Assembly (NCBI GenBank): GCA_015484985.1 | Contig: WFUL01000189.1 | Span: 1-10,739, forward strand | Length of the DNA: 10,739 nt | Reading direction: 5' to 3' | From: Anaerolineales bacterium | GTDB lineage: Bacteria > Chloroflexota > Anaerolineae > Anaerolineales > DRMV01 | Shown here: piece after piece, positions 7,635 through 10,739 of the stretch | Position numbering within the stretch: the stretch's first letter is position 1 | Layout of the letters: the number at the start of each line of letters is the position of its first letter | Program-made: the position numbers and the translations under genes | Notes under the pieces: generated by a model | Told to the model about the DNA's origin: nothing | The model's input: only the letters and a program-made list of their open reading frames with translations | The model's database searches: none

Positions 7635-9122
7635 TTATCGCGGGAACTTCTCCCGAGAAGATCGCAATTGCCGCCGTCGTGCCAGAAGGCGCCGGATGCG
7701 GGCATGGCGCTCCCGGGTGATGGGATAGAACCAGGCCACCAGCACCGCGCTCAGCAACAGCACCGCGCCTATAGGACCGGTAAGCACCCGAATCGCCTGC
7801 AAGGCCAGGGGAGGTTGCTGGAACACCACGGCTTCTTTCGGGGGCGTCTGGTAGCCGAACCATCCCAGAACCTGCAAGGCAAAGAAAATGGCTCCCGCCC
7901 CGGTCAACTTGCGAATGAAGTTCTTAATGCCGTAATAGACGCCTTCTTGCCGACGGCCGGTGCGTAACTCATCCCACTCAATGACATCCGGGAAGATGGC
8001 TTCAGGAAGCACGTGGGCTGTGGAAACGCTCAGTCCGGCCAATACGGCCATGATGAGGACCAGGTTCACCTGCCCTGGCGGAACGAAGTACAGCACCAGT
8101 TGCACACCTGCCCAAAATAGCATCCCCAAGATATAGGTCTCCCGTTTCCCCCAGCGGTGGGCCATGCCGTTCCACAAAGGAAGGGCGATGACGGCCGCGA
8201 TGAGCAGAAGCCCCAACACCGCGGACTCGAGGGCCAGCTTCACCCCGAAAAGATTCACCTGGGTGACCAATTGTCCCCCGGCAATCCAGTAGAGTAGGTA
8301 GTAGGGGAGCATCAGGGCCACCAGGTCAAAGGTAACCCAATTGAGCAAATAAAGACCCGCGGCAAAACGGAAGGGAACATTCGCCCAGGCAGCCTGCAGG
8401 GAGTCGCGGAAAGGGGTCTCTCGGGCCTCTTGCGCGGCCTGCACACCTCGGGCCGGCTCCCGGATAAAGGCGAAAATGAGCAGGAAAGGAATCGTGGCCA
8501 AACCGCCAAACAAGGCCGCGACGATGAGATATCCCTGTTGTTGCGTCAGCCCGGCCTTCAGGGCCGAATCCAGAATCTGCGGCGCCGCCACGGCTGTCAC
8601 CAGGGAGGCGATAAGATTGAAAAACATGCGGTAGGTCGTAATCGATGTGCGCTCATCGTAATCGGGTGTGATCTCGGCCGTGAGCGCGAAATAGGGAATG
8701 ACGACCAGGGTCTGCAAGGTATCGCTGAGCATAAAGGCCAGGGTCACCGTCAAGGCCACGGCCCACGGCGAAGACCAGGGCGGTGCCCACCATAAAGCCA
8801 AGAAACCCAGCCCAAAGGGAATGGCGAAGAACAGGAAAAAGGGGCGCCGGCGTCCCCATCGGGTTTGCAGACGGTCGCTTAACATGCCTACCAGGGGGTC
8901 GTTGATGGCATCCCAGATAATCCCGGCCAGCGCGGCCACCGAAGCCAGTCGCGGCTCCAGACCCACCACATCGGTGAGGAAAATGGCGTAGAAAAGCTGA
9001 CGCAGTGTGCCAAAGCTGGCACGACTCCACTCCCCGGAACCGTAAATCAGCTTGACCCAGAAGGAAAGGGGACGGACCTCGGCGAAATGGTCCTGACTGA
9101 GACGTCGGGCGGCTTCACGCAT
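7635..9122 (-). CDS. GPH / MFS_2 (MelB-like) cation symporter
   Basis: The product has 495 residues and about twelve hydrophobic helices, the family's usual size. The helix-2 signature I-W-D-A-I-N-D-P-L-V-G (69-79) carries D71 and D75, which by alignment from memory correspond to the MelB cation/sugar-site aspartates. The loop R-W-G-R-R-R-P follows at 88-94. Other family blocks are P-Y-F-A-L (143-147) with D-Y-D-E-R-T-S (154-160), and P-E-A-I-F-P-D-V-I-E-W-D (373-384) with the glycine-rich helix after it. Members use Na+ or H+ to move glycosides, pentosides or hexuronides; the same Pfam group includes animal MFSD2A and MFSD2B, which move lysophospholipids and sphingosine-1-phosphate. It lies 28 bp after a PLP lyase gene on the same strand, so they are probably one operon. 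The substrate is not determined. The C-terminal tail (470-495) is strongly basic. Confidence 0.9.
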   Translation of the reverse strand: MREAARRLSQDHFAEVRPLSFWVKLIYGSGEWSRASFGTLRQLFYAIFLTDVVGLEPRLASVAALAGIIWDAINDPLVGMLSDRLQTRWGRRRPFFLFFAIPFGLGFLALWWAPPWSSPWAVALTVTLAFMLSDTLQTLVVIPYFALTAEITPDYDERTSITTYRMFFNLIASLVTAVAAPQILDSALKAGLTQQQGYLIVAALFGGLATIPFLLIFAFIREPARGVQAAQEARETPFRDSLQAAWANVPFRFAAGLYLLNWVTFDLVALMLPYYLLYWIAGGQLVTQVNLFGVKLALESAVLGLLLIAAVIALPLWNGMAHRWGKRETYILGMLFWAGVQLVLYFVPPGQVNLVLIMAVLAGLSVSTAHVLPEAIFPDVIEWDELRTGRRQEGVYYGIKNFIRKLTGAGAIFFALQVLGWFGYQTPPKEAVVFQQPPLALQAIRVLTGPIGAVLLLSAVLVAWFYPITRERHARIRRLLARRRQLRSSREKFPR

Positions 9123-9129
9123 AAATGCG

Positions 9130-9136
9130 CCTCCTT
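9130..9136 (-). promoter_or_regulatory. Strong ribosome binding site (AAGGAGG) for the symporter gene
   Basis: On the minus strand AAGGAGG lies within the 28-bp gap after the lyase stop, with a spacer of about 7 nt to the ATG at 9122. This supports the start and independent strong translation of the second cistron. Confidence 0.8.
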
Positions 9137-9150
9137 CGGGCGGGATGAAA

Positions 9151-10602
9151 TCAGTCCTCAGGCGGACGGAAGACCTGATCCAGCAAGGCCAGCACGGCTT
9201 CCCGCACGTCTTCCTTCCGGGGCAGAGAGCCCATCAAACCGTACAGGGGAGCATCCCGTCCCTCGCCGGAACCGGGCTGAAAGAGGCCCGATGCCCGAGC
9301 GATAAGCCGACGGGTAACACCCGGAGGAAGCCGACGCAACAGAGCCGAAGCCGTGCGTACCAACAGCGTCCTGCCCCATCGCGCGGGATCGGGACGGGCC
9401 ACCTGGCGCACCGCGTCTTCCAAGTCCTGGAGAAAGGTCTCCACAACCGCGGCATGGGCAGGCGTCACGGTGAGATGCAGGCTGGGGGGATGTTGCTGGC
9501 GGTCGAGATGCCAGCCGCGCAAGGCCAATTCGTCCGCGATTTCATAGATGTCGTACCGCGGGGAAGCCACGGCCAGAATGCTCATAATGGGCTCACCCAG
9601 AATCTGTAACCCGGGGATGGCCTCAATGCCGCGGCGCAAACGCTCCACGGTTTCCATGACCTGGCGGGTCAGGCGCAGGTAACCCTCCTCCCCCAAGAAG
9701 TGCATCACCGCCCAGGCCGCGGCGATGGGCCCTGCCGGACGGGTACCGGCTATTCCCGGGGAGGCGTAAATGCCCCCGGACCAATCGGTACTCACGAAGA
9801 ATTGATACTTGCGCAGCGCCGCGTTCCGATAGAGGATGACCGACGCCCCTTTGGCCGCATAACCGTATTTGTGCAGGTCTGCAGAAATTGAAGTCACCCC
9901 GGCCACTCGGAAGTCAAAATCCGGCACCGGGTATCCCAGACGGCGCAAAAAGGGCAGGAACAGACCACCCACGCAGGCGTCCACATGGAACAGGAGGCCG
10001 TACTCCTGCGCCAGCGCGGCCAGTTCCGGGATGGGGTCCATGACACCTTGGGGATAGGAGGGGGCCGAACCCACCAGCAAGATGGTATTGGAGGTGATGG
10101 CCTTGCGCATGGCCTCGGCATCCGCGCGAAAGTCGGGACCTACGGGGACCCGGACCAGGCGCAGGCCGAAGTAGTGTGCGGCCTTATCAAAGGCGGGATG
10201 CACCGTACTGGGGGCCACGATTTCCGGTGTATCGGGTGTGGGACGGTGTTCCCGGGCCCAGTCTCGAGCCGTCTTCACCGCTAACAGAATGCTCTCGGTG
10301 CCGCCCGAGGTCATGGTCCCCACGGTCTCCTCATCGCCCCCCAATAAGCCGGCCACCATGGCCACTACCTCGGTTTCCATACGCCGCAGACTGGGAAAGG
10401 CCAGGGGGTTGAGGGCGTTCTCCGAGAAGAACAGCAACGCGGCTTCTCGCAGCACGTCCAAGACCTCATCCCCCGCGTAGTACACCAGGCTGAACACCCG
10501 TCCCTGCTTCCAGGCGGCATCCTGCGCCTTCAGGTGGCGCAAATCCTCCAGAATCTCCTCCCGAGAACGGCCCTGGGCAGGTAACGCGCGAACAGGCGAC
10601 AT
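9151..10602 (-). CDS. PLP-dependent lyase of the sphingosine-1-phosphate lyase (DPL1/SGPL1) family
   Basis: The product has 483 residues from ATG 10602. It is a fold-type I PLP enzyme with T-S-G-G-T-E-S (98-104) for phosphate binding, H135 in S-T-V-H-P-A-F, H206-V-D208 for the PLP ring, and the Schiff-base lysine K245 in S-A-D-L-H-K-Y-G-Y. Then come S-T-D-W-S-G-G-I-Y-A-S-P (271-282) and a C-terminal Y-G-L-M-G-S-L-P (about 454-461). These blocks match what I recall of human SGPL1 closely, more than glutamate decarboxylases. SGPL1 splits sphingosine-1-phosphate into a fatty aldehyde and phosphoethanolamine. This protein lacks the eukaryotic N-terminal membrane anchor, as known bacterial homologues can. 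A difference: the SGPL1 segment N-P-L-H-P reads A-L-N-P here, with N65 where the histidine is expected. The true substrate is therefore uncertain. An upstream TTG at 10683 would add 27 unlikely residues; the double AGGAGG/AAGGAG site supports 10602. It precedes the symporter. Confidence 0.88.
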   Translation of the reverse strand: MSPVRALPAQGRSREEILEDLRHLKAQDAAWKQGRVFSLVYYAGDEVLDVLREAALLFFSENALNPLAFPSLRRMETEVVAMVAGLLGGDEETVGTMTSGGTESILLAVKTARDWAREHRPTPDTPEIVAPSTVHPAFDKAAHYFGLRLVRVPVGPDFRADAEAMRKAITSNTILLVGSAPSYPQGVMDPIPELAALAQEYGLLFHVDACVGGLFLPFLRRLGYPVPDFDFRVAGVTSISADLHKYGYAAKGASVILYRNAALRKYQFFVSTDWSGGIYASPGIAGTRPAGPIAAAWAVMHFLGEEGYLRLTRQVMETVERLRRGIEAIPGLQILGEPIMSILAVASPRYDIYEIADELALRGWHLDRQQHPPSLHLTVTPAHAAVVETFLQDLEDAVRQVARPDPARWGRTLLVRTASALLRRLPPGVTRRLIARASGLFQPGSGEGRDAPLYGLMGSLPRKEDVREAVLALLDQVFRPPED

Positions 10603-10605
10603 GTT

Positions 10606-10617
10606 CTCCTTCCTCCT
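10606..10617 (-). promoter_or_regulatory. Tandem ribosome binding sites before the lyase gene
   Basis: On the minus strand AGGAGG (10617-10612) is followed directly by AAGGAG (10611-10606), 9 nt and 3 nt before the ATG at 10602. The first is at a suitable distance, and together they fix the start codon. Confidence 0.75.
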
Positions 10618-10700
10618 GTCAAGGCCTAAGACCTGGGCGGCCCCCATAGACAACTCGGGGACGCGATAAGGCCACCCGTTCAATCCAAGCCAGACCCGGT

Positions 10701-10719
10701 CAAGCCCTTTTCGGGCTTG
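10701..10719. repeat. Inverted repeat CAAGCCC-N5-GGGCTTG (hairpin)
   Basis: Perfect 7-bp arms at 10701-10707 and 10713-10719 with a 5-nt loop. A second upstream copy, CCAAGCC at 10685-10691, is complementary to GGCTTGG at 10714-10720, so the right arm can pair with either partner. Neither strand has a T-run after the stem, so a standard intrinsic terminator is not supported. Confidence 0.55.
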
Positions 10720-10739
10720 GTCCGCACCCCATCTTCACC

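Larger units (their letters stand above)
10603..10739. other. Leader region upstream of the lyase-symporter operon
   Basis: 137 bases hold the ribosome sites and the hairpin near 10701-10719. I do not see a convincing promoter: TTGACC near 10704-10699 (minus strand) has no matching -10. In the minus-strand frame that starts exactly at the window edge, 19 sense codons end in TGA at 10682-10680. This could be the tail of another gene in the same operon, but that is too little sequence to judge. Confidence 0.4.

Noticed and set aside
10617..10622. TTGACA on the minus strand just before the lyase ribosome site
   Set aside because: It is only about 15-20 bases from the start codon, so a promoter using it would begin transcription inside the gene.
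10603..10683. N-terminal extension of the lyase from TTG 10683
   Set aside because: It uses a TTG start without a ribosome site. Its 27 residues are encoded by the leader and the tandem AGGAGG/AAGGAG site.

Overview
The window looks like ordinary chromosome from a GC-rich bacterium. The protein styles best fit a Chloroflexota (Anaerolineae-type) organism: the multi-PAS/GAF HD-GYP sensor, the large poorly described membrane glycosyltransferase, and short-overlap operons with strong AGGAGG-type ribosome sites. That assignment is inference from protein character, not from a marker gene. There are no rRNA or tRNA genes, insertion sequences, phage genes or CRISPR arrays.

Layout. (1) Bases 1-3783, minus strand: three tightly overlapping membrane/envelope genes. 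In transcription order they are an LPG_synthase_TM-type integral membrane protein, a GT2 DPM1/GtrB-like polyprenyl-phosphate glycosyltransferase, and a large polytopic GT-C/GT39-like membrane protein that runs off the left edge. Overlaps of 14 bp and 4 bp point to one translationally coupled operon. The set suggests synthesis of a lipid-linked sugar on the inner face of the membrane, movement or anchoring across it, and use on the outer face.

(2) Bases 3784-4130: a divergent AT-rich control region. It has a perfect TATAAT for the leftward operon, a TTGCAA-N17-TATGAT promoter for the rightward gene, and a 7-bp dyad over the -35 of the latter.

(3) Bases 4131-7628, plus strand: one large soluble signalling protein, REC-PAS-PAS-PAS-PAS-GAF-GAF-HD-GYP. 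It is a predicted cyclic-di-GMP phosphodiesterase with many sensory inputs and no kinase or GGDEF domain. It converges on the next gene with only 6 bp between stop codons.

(4) Bases 7635-10602, minus strand: a two-gene operon (28-bp gap) with a PLP enzyme very close to the sphingosine-1-phosphate lyase family, followed by a GPH/MFS_2 (MelB-like) symporter. This is the most intriguing part. Eukaryotic members of the same transporter family (MFSD2A, MFSD2B) move lysophospholipids and sphingosine-1-phosphate, so the pair could be a bacterial module that imports and cleaves a phospho-amino-lipid or related compound.

(5) Bases 10603-10739: leader of that operon, with competing hairpins and possibly the last codons of an upstream gene.
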